Source of the DNA: Panopea generosa | Taxonomy: Eukaryota; Mollusca; Bivalvia; Adapedonta; Hiatellidae | Reading direction: 5' to 3' | DNA: 64,000 nucleotides | Assembly (NCBI GenBank): GCA_029582155.1 | Contig: CM055902.1 | Location: 13,794,041-13,858,040 of the forward strand | In this document: in pieces, positions 1 to 14,400 of the stretch | Position numbering within the stretch: the stretch's first letter is position 1 | Layout of the letters: every line of letters starts with the position of its first letter | Notes under the pieces: model-generated | What the model saw: only the letters and a program-made list of their open reading frames with translations | What the model was told of the DNA's origin: nothing | Database searches by the model: none | Position numbers and translations under genes: made by a program

Positions 1-2290
1 ACTTTTTACATTTAAGGAGGGTAATATTTGTGGGTTATAAGGTATTTTTGTAACACTATATTTTGTAAATTACGCATCATATACTTTTTTTACACATTTT
101 TTCTTGGTTTTAAGTGAGAATTAAGACTCGGTCAACTTGTTTTACAATATCTTAATGCTACGAATAGTCGCGCGAGTACGGAATCTACGAGAGTGTCGAA
201 GGGACGAATCTATAAGAATGAACAAATCTATGAGAATAAGGCAATCGGTATTAGAAAGAAGTATCTACATGCATATGCTATATTGTTCTTGGTCAACTTG
301 GTTGTCATAACCGGGTCTTCAAAAAGCTAACAGTATCAGCACAATATTTTAAAACAAAACATGTTATATTTCATTGATAAGTTATCTATATGGTACTATC
401 TCTATTCCCGTTACTATACAACTATAATATTACGACTTACAATTGTAGTCACGCTTATACGATTCAGTCGTAACAGTAAAAAAAATCGAAGTGGTTAAAT
501 CTGTCTCATTGACATGGGAATATAAAATTCTTTGTCATGTTGCTAGATTGATGTGTTGTTGACCATAGAAGGTCATCCCATACTCTTGTAATCAGTAGTG
601 CTATAATGCGCTAATACAGTAGAGGGCGTTAAGAAAGTCCTCCCTCAGCGTTACTTGAAAATCCTCCTGTAGAATTGATGCCAGAAGAAGTGCTTCTATA
701 TAAATGAACCTATACAGATATGTATAATTCATTAGAATTTAGCTCGTCAAGCATTTCTCAAAAATAATAAACTGCTTAAACCTCTTCTATGCTTCAAATT
801 GTGTTCCCTGTTCTTGAGAAAAAGTATTTAAAAGCCGTTCTACTTAATCAGTGACGTCGCACACGGTACAGTTACTTAAGTTATAAAACTAATACCCGAT
901 ATATATAAAACTGTCCCTGAAAACTTGATCGTTTAGGAATTTTCTTACTAAATATCAAATAAAAGGTGGTCGCGAAATGATATTTTCAGTTGACGGGTAT
1001 AAATATAAAAAATAAAATCATACCATACTTAAGTAAAGTATCAGGGGAACATGCTTACGTGGAATGGCATACATTCACTTTGCTCTGAATGGTTCATATT
1101 TTGCATCTATAATGTCCTATATGATTTGCCAACTCTTAGCATTTTTATCGGAAAATAGCCTATGTCATCACATTTTGACCATATATACAATATTTTTAAC
1201 ACAGAACATTTTGTTTTGAAAAACACATTTTCGAGTAAATATAGTTTCTGTTGGTGTCCCAAAATATTGAAAACAAATAGGAAATTATTTTTACCTTGTA
1301 TCAAGCATCAAGTCCTCTGTCAAATATTAACAACGCCTGTTTGACGTTGTTGTAATACGGCAAAAAACTTATGGACGCCGCTATTTATGATATAATGAAT
1401 TCTTATAGTTCACGTAGAACGAATGTCATTAAAAACATGTTTACCAATAGAATGAAGACGTATTGTTTTATTCGTAACGTCTTTTAATTGTTTATGACGT
1501 TGTGTATTATCATTTATATAGAACCTGGTGAAGGCTGTATAACCGAAATGCAATGTTCTACATAAAAAAATACATTGCGTTTGCCTTTTTGTTTTGAATT
1601 TATTGATTCGTATAAGTGTGTTTTGCGTGCTGTTTTATTCCATTATGCATGATTTATTTTTGTATTCGCTATTTGCTTTTTATCAACGATGATCGTGAGA
1701 TTACATTAGAATTCATTAGGAGAAATTAATTCGCTTTGATTACATTGTTTTAAAAAAGTATCGTTATATCACATGACCATTTATATAATTCTAAAATAAA
1801 AAAATGCGAAAGATATTTAGTTATTTTTTATCGGTTTGATATAAAAGATATCAAGAAAATATGAATTTATATTTTAACGTGACGCCGTTAGCTTTATAAT
1901 TATAGTATCTTTAAATAATTTCTTAAATATAAAGCATTTGATGGTAACACTTGGACATAATTACATACGGTTATCAGTTCATAGTTACTTTTATAAACTT
2001 ACAGGAATATAACGATTAAAATCGATTTCAACATTGTCGTGGTATTTTAAAATCAAATAAACAATAAAACCACGTTCTTAAACATATCTCTTAATAAGTT
2101 ACATGTAATGACAACCAAGAAATAAAATTTTATCTCACGGAATAATTGATATAATAAACACTAAATATGATTAGTAATAGCCTGATACATCTACTCGTAG
2201 ATAAAATTCAATTTGATACTTTGCTTTATGTCAGATAAGACTCATAATTTTTTTCTTAAACCACAATTTTTTTCCTACTTAATATTTTTG
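1..2290. other. upstream DNA, no gene seen
   Basis: AT-rich DNA upstream of gene A. I see no splice-bounded module exon here, and the two short ORFs overlap on opposite strands. About 1035-1250 is a diverged copy of 48050-48205 inside an intron of gene B, so part of this stretch is repeated DNA. Confidence 0.6.
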
Positions 2291-2294
2291 GTTT

Positions 2295-2481
2295 ATGGTG
2301 ACTAATTTACAGCTGCCGAATGCAGATGGTAAACCCTTTAGAATTACTCGGGGACAAAATTCGTATCGTTGTCGTCATTGGTCCCCGCCAGAGCATTGCC
2401 TTACTAACTGTATATAAGACGAAACTTTACAAAATTGATCAAAGGTTTAGCGATACACGGATATATAAAAACGTAGTTATG
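2295..2481 (+). promoter_or_regulatory. core promoter and 5'UTR exon of gene A
   Basis: A TATA box (TATATAAG) lies at 2411-2418, 61 bp before the ATG at 2479-2481, which is the last codon of exon 1 and is followed at once by a GTAAGT donor. The 120 bp upstream of the TATA box is paralogous to the matching stretch of gene B (41505-41697), including a block around GTCGTCATTGG. A normal TATA-to-start distance puts the cap site near 2440-2450, so the 5'UTR would be about 30-40 nt. Conservation with B supports function; the cap site is inferred. Confidence 0.72.
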
Positions 2482-5400
2482 GTAAGTCGTTTCAGAAACT
2501 GTGGACTTTTTTATTTGATCAATCTAGAGATATTAAGCAGATAGAAGTAAGTTTTTCAATTGTTATGTATACAACTCTCCAATTGTAGGTGTTTAAAATA
2601 GTTGGGTTAGGTGTCGTTTCGTGTTGAATTTCGACAGACAGAATGAATATAAAAAAAACATTATCTGACAGAAATATTTTTTTCTGGAGGAAAATTATGA
2701 AAAATCACTTGAAGTTTTGAACAATTTCATGTACATTGCTTGCATTGTTAAGTATTCGTCGTACTTGTAATCGAATTGTTTCTCATCATATGTAACATAT
2801 TCAATTGATATGTCACATATAATCATCGCCCATTATAGTGGTTTCAAAACTGATTAACACGACTAATGATTTTATTATTCTTAAACTGTCGATCTTAATT
2901 CCAGGAGCGATTTATCTGCACCGTGGTGTTGTGCTATTGTGTCAGCAGTGTGTTAATTACGCAATCATCAGGTATGCCATTTTTGTAAATAATAATGTAA
3001 ACCTTTACAAATCTACCTTTACACAACTTTGCGATATACCTCAGCATCTGTTGTAATATCTATACACAGCTGTATACGTTTTAAAAAGTAGTTTTCTTAT
3101 TAAATTATACCTTCCTATTATCCCTGTTGAACAGACTCAATAACACTGATTCTGCTAGTTTTCGTGATTAGTATCGAGGAGCAGTTTTGCGGACGTAACC
3201 TGTCTTCCCGCATTTCAGTGTTCTTATTATTCGATTAATTATACGGTGTACTTTAGAAAAAGAATATCGGTGAAACCTGTTAAAGGGGTGCCGCATATCC
3301 TATTCCATTTGCTTTTCATAAAACTTGAGTATTCTATTCTATGTACTGGTTACGTTCTGGGTTTCCAAAGAATCCTTATATCGCATAGCTTGTTTTCCAT
3401 CTTGATAGAAAGTTAACACATTTATTGTTTACAAATATACATTTGAATCAGATGTAAACATTTATGCTCTTTGCATATTATATTAAATATGTTGACATTT
3501 TCAGGTCTATTCAATGTACTATTTGCAAAACGCTGATGTTGCAAATGCGTTGCTAATATATATTTAAACTATGTTATGACATATTTTGGCGGCTTAAATA
3601 TTTCAGTTTTAAATATAATTAATTTATTAATTATATTGGGAAAAATCTATTAAAGATAAATCTATTAATAGATCAAAACATTGAACTAATAATATCTGAA
3701 AGTTCACACTCATAGATTTTGGTCATAATTCAAAATCAAAGAAATACCATTAACATAATTTATCGTGATTGCAAACCAAGTGTTACAATGCTTAAGCCAA
3801 TCCATGCATAATCAACACACACACATATATATATTGATTGCGATCTATTCTTGTCAATAAAATGTAGGTACATTACAACCACTTTTGCCAATATACTAAC
3901 GTTGTATAAACTGATAAAAATGTAGAAATGAAATAATACTGTTTGTGTTGGATGTAGCGCGAAATATTATATAAGCATACTGATTGAAAGTGATTAAGTT
4001 GAGGCTACTTTTTACACAGCATTGCTTGTTGTATGTATACAACACAATACATAAGGCAGGATAATACTTTATTTTATTTGTTGAGAAAGTGTAAATAGTT
4101 CATAGTCTCCAAGATAATAGATATTGTATATATGTTTCAAAGAAAAATAAAAACAATTCCCAAGTTTACATAACTGTTAATATTAAAGGAAAATCTACAA
4201 AATGATCTTAATATACTGTCTAACCTATCCTTGCGGTCACCTCTTATAAGCAGTCACCTGTGTTAAGCGGCCACTTCAAAATCCCCCGTGTAAATTGCCA
4301 ATATAAAGTACATGTATTAAACGGTCACCTCTTTAACGCGGCCTGCGGCCTGTCTATTTCATCCCAAACAATGCCCATAAGCGGTCAGCGGCCAGGTGCA
4401 AGAGGTCAGATGTAGCGGCCGGCCCTTATCACTTAGCGGTCATACCTTTTTCCGATTATATTGTATAATCCCGTGATCAATAAACACTTCTGCTTCTGTT
4501 AAAAAAACAATACTTTACCCCAAGAGCAAGAGTGCGTGTATTTACGATAGTTTTATTTAGGTTTATTGTCGCGTGTAAACACATTGGAAACAAATATCAC
4601 CGAGGTGTTTATCATGTTTATGCACAATCATAGAACTGGGTAAGATCAAAAAGATAATTGCAATTGGTCAGTTTGTTTAAATTATAATTGAATTAAATTT
4701 TATCGCCTATGAAAGCGGGTGCGAATGCAATGGAAAAAACATTATTTATATCATTATACGATTGACCCGATGCATATCGTACACAATATCTGCTGCGAAT
4801 TGAAAGTGTTGACTTTGAATGAATTAAACGTCTGAATTTTCAGAAAAATGTGTCGATAAAACACATAATCTGAATGAGATAATGGAAGAATACAAGCTAC
4901 ACGTTTTTACTGGATTGTCCGGCGTCTGCTAAATTCATACGGATTTATTTTATGCTAAATTGAAACATGATTTTTAATTTTATAACACAATTTATTTATT
5001 TATTTAAATGAATTTCTATATAACAAAGTATCAGTTCATAAATTTTCTTCCTGCAGATTTTTCTCATTTACCCCCAGTAGGCCTACAACTAACAGGCATG
5101 GTACATGTACCATCATGTGTGCTCACTTTTTATCTGTCTCAATAAACATCATGACTTCAGCTTTCTCGGTAAAAATATGAACTCTCTATTAAGCAGCCAC
5201 CTGTGTTAAGCAGCAAGTTTGACCATTTCCCTTGGGTGGCTGCTTAATACTGCTTAATTAGACTGTGTATATATTTAAGAAATGGTTTTGTCCTTAATTC
5301 GAAGTATATAATGAGTTTTTAAAAAGTAAATTTTCAAGTTCAATCATATGTTTAAAATGTCCCTCTCCAAATTATAGTATGTATTTCAAAGAAAGGCCAA

Positions 5401-8400
5401 TTCCTAGGTTGATTTCAATGTATTTAAAAAAATAGTGTTCTCCAAGATAACCTAGATGTATATATTTAAAAAGGTTCAATATTTAAGTTGAATTATATAT
5501 TTAACCCCCCCCCCCCCACGTTTATGTATTATACATATCCAAGTTAGTTAATGTATTTTAGAGAATGCCTAAAGTCCGAGATGATCTACATGTATAACAA
5601 TCATCACGGAGACTGTTGCAGGGCGGTGATTCGAACTCTGAATTGATAGTCAGACGCGTTACCGACTGAGCTAATGCAACCCGTTATGTCAGAGTCAATA
5701 AACTATATATATTCATGTACATATATATGTGTGCATATATGAAAGCTAGTGTAATAATTTTATTTTGTTTTTAACCTTTCTTTTTAGTATTCGTTTATGG
5801 AATACGGTTAAACGAAATAGTTTTGCTGGTAAAAAGAACAAAATAAAAAGTTTTCCGAATGCGGGATTCGAACCCAGTCGCCTGGGTTATAATCGCCGAC
5901 TGTATCCATTATGCGACGGAGATACAATTATGCTCATGAATCCATTTACGAAACTTAACACCCGTTTGACTTATCAGATAATGAATACGAAAAGAATAAT
6001 CAATTAATCAAATATGCATATAGAATATTAGAATGTACGTAATATAGTTCCAAACTATATCTTCAAACTAAATTAGACTAATCGGCGAGTCGGAACTCAT
6101 CGTCCGTCGGTTTTTGAACGATGTTTTTTTTCTTTATAGACCATCTATCCTACGAAGCTTCGAAACGCGACTACTAAACCTAGATAAAAATTCATTTTTA
6201 CAAACAATGACGAATATAACTTGTTAAAATCGTATAAGACCAACGCATGTATTGAATGAATGGAAACTGTTTAAAACCATCATGGAGCAATTTAGATATG
6301 TTTCATAACTTGAACTTGAAAGTAACATCATTATCATCATATTATTCCGATATGATAAAGACTAACATGTCAGCTATAATTCCCTTTTTCATAACTTTAG
6401 AACAAAAAGCAACTTTTATACACAACATGTATTATAGAGTACATTTTAGGCCATTTTGGGATAATACTTTTTCTTCAAATTTATTAAGGTTTTATTTAGA
6501 AAAACTGAAAAATTCGAAGAAAAAGTATTATCCTAAAATGGCCTAAAATTTAAAATTATGGATCGACCGACTATCGATGGACTACCACTAGCAATACAAA
6601 AAGCTTTATTGTCTGATTTTACAATTTTTCAACAGGAGATATTTGTGTTAAGGACGTTAAAGTAAAATGCTGAGTTAATATTTTACACTGTAATTAGTAT
6701 TTCCCTATTCCTATATATTCTCATTGATATCGTCTATATCCTGTGTGTGGAGAGTGCATCTAGAATGTTTGTTTTTATTACTGGTATAACTTTTGATAGG
6801 CCGTAAAACCCCAATGTTTATTATCAGATATAATGATTGTTTTGTAGGGTGAACATGTCTGGAACTTGAATAATTTGTTAAAATATTTTAAAATAATAAA
6901 TTGACTTTAGTTAAATTGATATGAGTACATACTCTGGTTTGGATCTTAAAACTTGTTAAACTGAGAATGAATTTAGAGTGAGAAAAAGACATGTTCAACA
7001 TTATGTATTTTTAGTATGAGTCTGTTTAAACATTTGTCTGTGCATGTAGTAAATAAAGTTTAAGATATATAAATATAAACTTGGAGTTCATTATATTTCA
7101 TCTCTATCCTCAGGTCTAACAATAGAACGGAGCGCCCCCGTTTTACATCCCGTAATACATGTATGCATTTAGGTATTAAGGCATATCATGATTCATTACA
7201 TTTGAAGCAGATTATGTTTGTTTTATTGTGGGGTAACGCACACATCAAAATGTCGGAGTATAGAAGTACCGTATAAATATTACTAACAACTTCAGGAATA
7301 ACGTTTACATACGAGGTGTATTAAAAAAATACATGGACCTTTGTAATATTTTCAACATTTAATATTGCACAAGAATAAAAATTATATTGCCATTAATCGT
7401 AATAGTTCCTCTATGCAATTGCCAAAGTTCACATTTATATTGCATACGCTTATGTAGCAACAGCGCTAGAAAACATGCATGGTATCACTCGGAACACCTT
7501 GGCTATTACTACGTAATAACCTCGGAAATAATACGGGGGCCGCCATATTGCTGTGACCCGGCCTTTCTGCCGAGTACCAGACTAACACATGGCCGGACTA
7601 CATTCAAAATGGAGAGTATCAACCTGAAAACGTGCTCATTATTTTTACTAAAGAATAGAGACATGTATAATGTTATTGGCAGAAAAAGCTTTGAAATAAA
7701 GCGTGCACGTCAAAAAATCAGCCATTTTTGTTTACGATAAAAACGGGAAGTAACTTGCCGGGGCAAATTACCAATTGGTGTATTCCTACAATTATTTACG
7801 AGGTCTAATACCGAAGGATGACGGAATTTGCCGAGTACGTACGATTGGCATGGTATGGTATATGGAGCAGTCCGATGACGTCAACGACGTCAAATTTTGC
7901 ATGGCATTAAACCAACCAAATCACATCTTGTCAAAGTACCCACCTGGCTCCTGGGATGCACTTCATACATGTCTTTTCACCCATTCACCATACACATTTC
8001 TATATAGCTTTTCCTTAAATTGTTCAATGACACAATGCGTTTGAAACTGAAGTTCATTTAACATGAGCTCAACATTGTGCTAATACTTGACGTCGTTGAC
8101 GTCATCAGATTGCTCCGGGTAGCCATTACATGTATATTTTTAGCACTGTTGCTACATTACGGTATTTAATAACAATATTAAATTTGGCAATTGCATAGAG
8201 GAAATATCACGATTAATGGCAATATGTTTTTTATTCTTGTGCTATATAAATTGTTGAAAATATTACAAAAGTCCATGTATTTTTTAACACACCTAGTAAT
8301 GCAATATCATCGACAGCTTTTTGATTAATATAAATTTGATAAGGGCAGGAATAAGAAAACATATTCTCAATATAGCATGTGAAGGAAGTGATGTAAAGAC

Positions 8401-11400
8401 ATCGGTCCACGTTGCATGGATAGCAATAATATGTGCATGTAACGACATCACTGTACGTCTATGTCAATCAGTGATGCAAGAGTCCAAATAATTATTGAAA
8501 TAATAAAAAGTATAAGAAGAAAAATCCATTTGAATTCATATCATACTAGGTATTTTTGAAAGTGGCAATTCTGGAGTGGATTGTCATAGATTTTACCTCT
8601 TGTGTCACAGATCAAAATTCTGAGTTTAACAGTGTAAAGACAATATCTTATATTGGATTTGTACACATTTGTAGATGATTTGTGTTTATTTTCTTGAAAA
8701 TTTAATAAACTTTACATTCTTCAAAACTTTTATGTAAACAATGCACATGTAACGAACACGTATGCATAAAATACATATTGAAAACGTGTTAATAAATTAA
8801 ACTTTGTTACAGCATTTGATTGCACCGGTGTCACCGATGCCTGTAAGAACGGCGGTACGTGCCCGGCCGCGAAAACAACGTGTTCTTGTGTAGCGGGATA
8901 TACGGGAGATGATTGCGGAACAGGTAAGTGGCAAAATCAAACTATCATTAGAGTAATGACATGTTTCCTTGACTTTAATTGTAGTATTGTCAACTTAAAA
9001 TGTCTTTATAAGAAATATTTATCTCGATTGTTATGAAGTTCGTTCCACACGTTCGGTGTATTTTTCTGATATGGATAAAACCAATGCTTAGCCTTATTGT
9101 TTTTCATGTCTGATTGTGGCGTGGGATACTACGCGCATACAAATCATTCTACTCTTGATATAGAATATGTCGTGTTCTCAAATATGTATTTTATATGGGT
9201 TCATACGCTTTGTTGGGAATTGAACGTATTATAATATGGAGCAGCTGTTATTGTAGCTGCTCCATCTAAATAAATATCAGATGTAACGGAGCATTCAGTC
9301 AAGCTAAGACCCGTCCAATTGTAGCCAAATTCGCTTGGTCAGCAGATAAAGAAAACGTAAAAAGGTCGGCTAGAAACCTAAAGGGAACCACATATGGCAT
9401 CAGCGAGCAGTACCCAAAAGAGATTATGGACGTTCGCCGGAAACTCATGCCGATCATGAAACAGGCCAGACAGGAAGGAAAAGACGCGTATATCAGGATC
9501 GACAAACTATATATAGACAAGCAGTTGTACAGGGGAGATAACTAGGACAAATGTGAGAGTGAACTAAAGTGTTTAGCGTGGAATATTGAAGGGTTGACTA
9601 TTGATAAAAGATCAAGCAAGGATTTTGTAAATTTAATTAATGGTTATGATGTTATATGTTTTAGCGAAACATGGACCAACAAAACTTCAGATATCGACTT
9701 CAAAGGGTATAGTAATCCTATTCATTCGTTTAGACGATTTCAGCACCGGAGGGCAAAACGCTCTAGCGGTGGTATCATTATTTATATAAAGGACTCGATG
9801 AGAAAAGGTATTAGCCTTATAAAGAATGATTATGATTGTTTAGTTTGGTTGCACTTTGATAGATTATTTTTTAATATTGATGAAGATATTTATTTGGCAG
9901 TAACATATATAGCGCCAGAAAATTCTCCTGCTCATAACATGTATGATATAGATATTTTTAGAACAATTGAACAAGATGTAAATTATTTCCAAGATAAGGG
10001 GAAAATATTTATTGTAGGAGATATGAATAGTAGAGTAGCTTTAAAAACCGACTACATAGATAATGACAGAAACATTGAGCAATTTGATTTTCTCGAGGTA
10101 GACAATCCAATACCTCGTGCGACCTCAGACTTGGTATCAAACCGTTACGGTGAATATTTAATTGATCTATGCAAATCAACGAATTTACGTATTGTTAATG
10201 GCAGGTTACATCGGGATAAAGGTTTAGGTAAAATTTCTTGCGTAACACATAATGGACAGAGCCTAGTTGACTACCTGTTAACGGCCCACAATAACTTTGA
10301 CACACTTTCAGATTTTTGTGTTCACAATTTTAACGAATTCTCCAATCATGCCCCAATCACATTTTCATTCGATATAACGCCTCAATATGAATCACGTGAT
10401 ACAAGAGAACACATTTATTACAAGTGGAAACCCGAATTTAAAAACGATTTTATTAATGGCATTTCTCAAGGTATAAATGATTTAGAACAATCGCTATTAG
10501 ATGGGATAGATAAGAACTGTAGTACTGATGAACTAGTATCGAGTCTCACTGACTTCATAGACAAAAATGCAAATAAATATTTCAGGCATACTGTTAAACC
10601 TTCGGGTAATTATTTTTTGTCAAATCAAAACAAAAATAAGTGGTTTAATGATGAATGTAAAACTCGCCAATCACTATACAAGGAATATATTTTATTGTAT
10701 AATATGAATAAATCGGATGCGAACAGGCAATTGATGCTACAATCGAAAAAGAATTATAAATATTATTGCAGAAAATGTAAATATGCGTACAATCGGAACT
10801 TAGGATATAAGATGAACGAAATGAGACGTAAGCGGTCAAAAGAATTCTGGAACATGTTTAAAACACGTAAAAAACAGAGTATCAGTGATATACCATTGGG
10901 TAAATTCTATGACCACTTTAAAAACTTATCATCGGATGTCACTATAAATCCTGATAACGAATGCGAGGATTTCTTAGATAACTTCGATGGCTTTATAAAT
11001 CCAAGTACTTTTTCTGAATTAGACAACCCGATTAATCGTGAAGAAATAATTTCTGCGGCTAAGAGACTTGGCACGAATAAATCAAGCTCACTGGATAATA
11101 TGCTCTATGAGTACTTTAAAGAGACAATCGACCTAACAGCGAAGTCGCTGGAGATTTTATTTAATTATATTTTAAATACAAATAACTTTGTAAATTGTTA
11201 AATCTACTCAGGTCTATGTATAATGACATCAAATTATGTGTTAAACATTTGAATAATTTGTCAGACTTTTTTAAATGCGAAGTAGGGCTATTGCAAGGGG
11301 AGATAACCTCGCCGATATTTTTCTCGTTATTTTTAAATGACATTGAACTGTCTCTTCAATGTAACACCGATATAGGAATAACACTTGATCAGCTATCTAT

Positions 11401-14400
11401 TTATCTTTTGATGTTTGCTGATGATGCAGTGTTATGTTCAGAAACACAAAAGGGATTACAAGCGTCACTTAATAATCTAGAAATATATTGCCACAAATGG
11501 AATTTAACAGTTAATACAGAAAAAACTAAGATCGTTGTATTTCGAAAGGGCGGGATATTAAGTAAAAATGATAAATGGACATACTCCGGGTCAGAAATTG
11601 AAATAGTCAATAGTTTCAATTATCTAGGTATAGTATTGTCAAGTGGAGGGTCATTTATTAAAAACGCGAGCACTCTATCTGGTAAAGCCTTGCGGGCAAT
11701 GAGTACCTTGCTTAGCGTAACAAAAACATATGAAATACCTATCAATATAATGTTTAACCTACTTGACTCATACGTTCTATCTGTCTTGAATTATGGTTGC
11801 GAAATATGGGGTTTTGATAAATCAGAGCAGCTGGAAAGGGTGCATAGAAAATTCTGTAAATGGACACTAAATGTAAAAATGTCTACAAATAGTTTATCTT
11901 TATACTCAGAAACGGGTATATTCCCACTGTATATTGAAAGGTATATACGAATAATAAAATACTGGCTCAATTTACATAAAGAAAAAAGCCGAAATTGTGT
12001 TTTAAACACAATAAAAAATGTACAGAGACAAGAAATTGAAACAAACCACAATGCAAAAAACTGGTCTTCGAAAGTGCGAAATTTATTGTGCCAAAGCGGC
12101 TTTGCAGAAATATGGATGTATCCGGACTCAGTTATTGTAAACTTGTTCATACCTTTGTTAAGGAATAGATTAAGAGATATTCATATAAATCATTGGCAAG
12201 AAACTATTTTAATCCACACTTCGTTGTCTTTGTACAGAAATATCAAACATACTTACCAAATATCAGACTACTTGATAAAACTGAACAACGAAAAACATAG
12301 ACACATTATTGCCAAAATAAGATTGTCATCTCATTGTTTGTACATAGAAACCGGACGTCACAGGAACATAGTTAGAAATGAAAGGAAATGTGTGCTTTGT
12401 AACAAAAACGATATAGAAGATGAATATCACTTTATTTTAATCTGTCCTTATTATAATGATATGCGAAAGCAATATATTCCAAACTATTATATCAATAAAC
12501 CTAGTATGTACAAATTCATTAATCTTCTGCAGTCAAACAAAAAGTCTGTCTTAAACAAACTTGCATCATATTGTATCAACGCATTTAAAATGCGAGAACA
12601 GGTGCTTAATGCAAACACCTAATAAGCTAATATTTTTGATTATATTATAAAGTCATATGTTAATAACAAGTCAACCAGCCATGTTATTCACTCTCACTAT
12701 ATTTACTATTACCACCATAATTATTATTATTACTACCATATTTTCTAAAATGTTTGTATTTAATATTGATATGCATTTTTGCATGTGCCTTATGTATTTG
12801 ATTATGTATTTATATATGTTATTTATGGTGAAAAGCTTTTGTAATGCTTAAGCCAAAATAAAAGAATGTTCTGTTCTGTTCTGTTCTGTAACTTTAACAC
12901 GCAACACGTATTTTAATAACATACCTACTCTTGCATTAAAGATTGATTTTCATAACGGCTGCTAAGTAAACACATTCATTGTGTCACAAATATCAGAGTA
13001 ACTATTGATGGAATAAAGAAATGATTTATGTATCAACTTGTTTCGTTAGTTACTGGATGTCCAGCGTTGTCGATTACATACAATGCTACATATGAAGCGA
13101 ACACTATATCCTTACACTTGTTAAAATATCATCACTTAGCAATGTAGTTCAAACAGTCAGAATAATCTCTTTTTTGACGTGCGCTTCGTACTTTTTCCTC
13201 ATGACCTACGCATTTTGCTTATATTTGACCAGTACACATCACAGGAGCAAAAACAATTATATATTATATAAAGATAAAGTTTAGAACAGAGAAACAATAT
13301 TTTAGGATTACTTAAAAGCGGATAAACACATATTTTCCTCCTAGGTGGTTAAACTAGGCACTGACATTATTTAATAACTTTTATTAGCTGACGTCGTTGT
13401 ATGAACGCCCGTGACAGTGAAAGGATGTATCTAAATGTTTCGTGTTCAGGAAATGATGTTTGTTAAATTAAGTTACCCTATATGAAATATTAATATGAAT
13501 TAAATATACTTTAGTTAAGTTGCTTTCATTTTTCCGTCACTATTTAGTATTTTGCTCCGTATTCTGCGTATAGTGTATTTCAGGTACATGCATTATGATT
13601 AATGTATATATTGATTAGGTTTGTGCTATTGTGATGTGGTGTTTTATGAATAATACATCTTCTGTTGGACATATAATATAATGTATGATTTGGTCATATG
13701 TTTAATTTTTTAACCGGTGCCTATATTTATTTTAGACACGGATGAATGTCAGTCAAATCCTTGTTTGAATGGCGCTACCTGTGGAGATCGTGTAAATTCG
13801 TACACTTGCACCTGTGTTGCAGGGTGGTCAGGGACGACTTGTGACAGTAATACTGTTTTATTATGTCATTGAGCTATAAAATGCATTTACGGGGAATGTC
13901 AATTATTTAATTTTGTTCCGAATTTGTGACCCAACGCATTTGCTAATATATGATTCTGATGAAATATGTTATAATTATATGAAATTGGTTATACATGTAA
14001 TAACAGTCTCACTTTCTTGCATGTATTCAAAACATTTTCATAATTAAGTAGGTCACATAATTTTTGAGATGTAACGATACAAGATCTTGTACAATTAAAT
14101 GATCCTGGTTTTTGTTGACAAAACGTTTCTCCACAAGACCAATTTATTCGACAGGATAGAAATAACTTGAAATATACAGATTTCAAAAATTAGCTACAGG
14201 AGATCGTAAACAAATGTAACTACACAAACCTTGCTAGTTTGTTACGATCCAAAATCAGGTCATAATTCGGTACCTTCATTATGAGCGATATTTATATCCA
14301 CATCCTTTTGGATAAACAGAGATTTTTATTTCACCTAGACCAAACTGTTTTTATCTAGCTCGCGTCATCGATTTATGTCCTAATGGGAAGCAGAATAGCA

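Larger units (their letters stand above)
9288..12892 (+). mobile_element. 5'-truncated, internally deleted non-LTR retrotransposon (LINE)
   Basis: The element holds the end of ORF1, an ORF2 with APE-type endonuclease, a partly deleted reverse transcriptase and a C-terminal zinc-knuckle region, a 3'UTR with AATAAA, and a short TGTTC-repeat tail at 12868-12889. TGTAAC lies at both ends (9282-9287 and 12887-12892), a possible 6-bp target duplication, although the second copy overlaps the tail. The left boundary is fixed by loss of homology to the segmental copy at 15738. It lies in the sense direction in gene A intron 3. The family (L1/Tx1-like or CR1/L2-like) is not resolved; it is dead. Confidence 0.9.

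Noticed and set aside
2320-2544. 74-codon ORF over the gene A promoter
   Set aside because: Its frame is interrupted in the gene B paralogue, while the ATG|GTAAGT structure is kept in both.
5600-5927. Two functional tRNA genes
   Set aside because: Good B boxes but poor anticodon and partly poor acceptor stems, and a SINE joining word shared with 59745-59825 for the first.
7387-7740. 117-codon ORF
   Set aside because: It spans the border of the nested insertion inside the mariner-like element and has no transposase motif.
9299-9520. Minus-strand ORF over the LINE start
   Set aside because: The plus strand encodes a recognisable ORF1 C-terminus; the minus frame is a shadow.
12657-12851. 64-codon ORF
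   Set aside because: It lies in the LINE 3'UTR and is low-complexity Ile/Thr/Met sequence.
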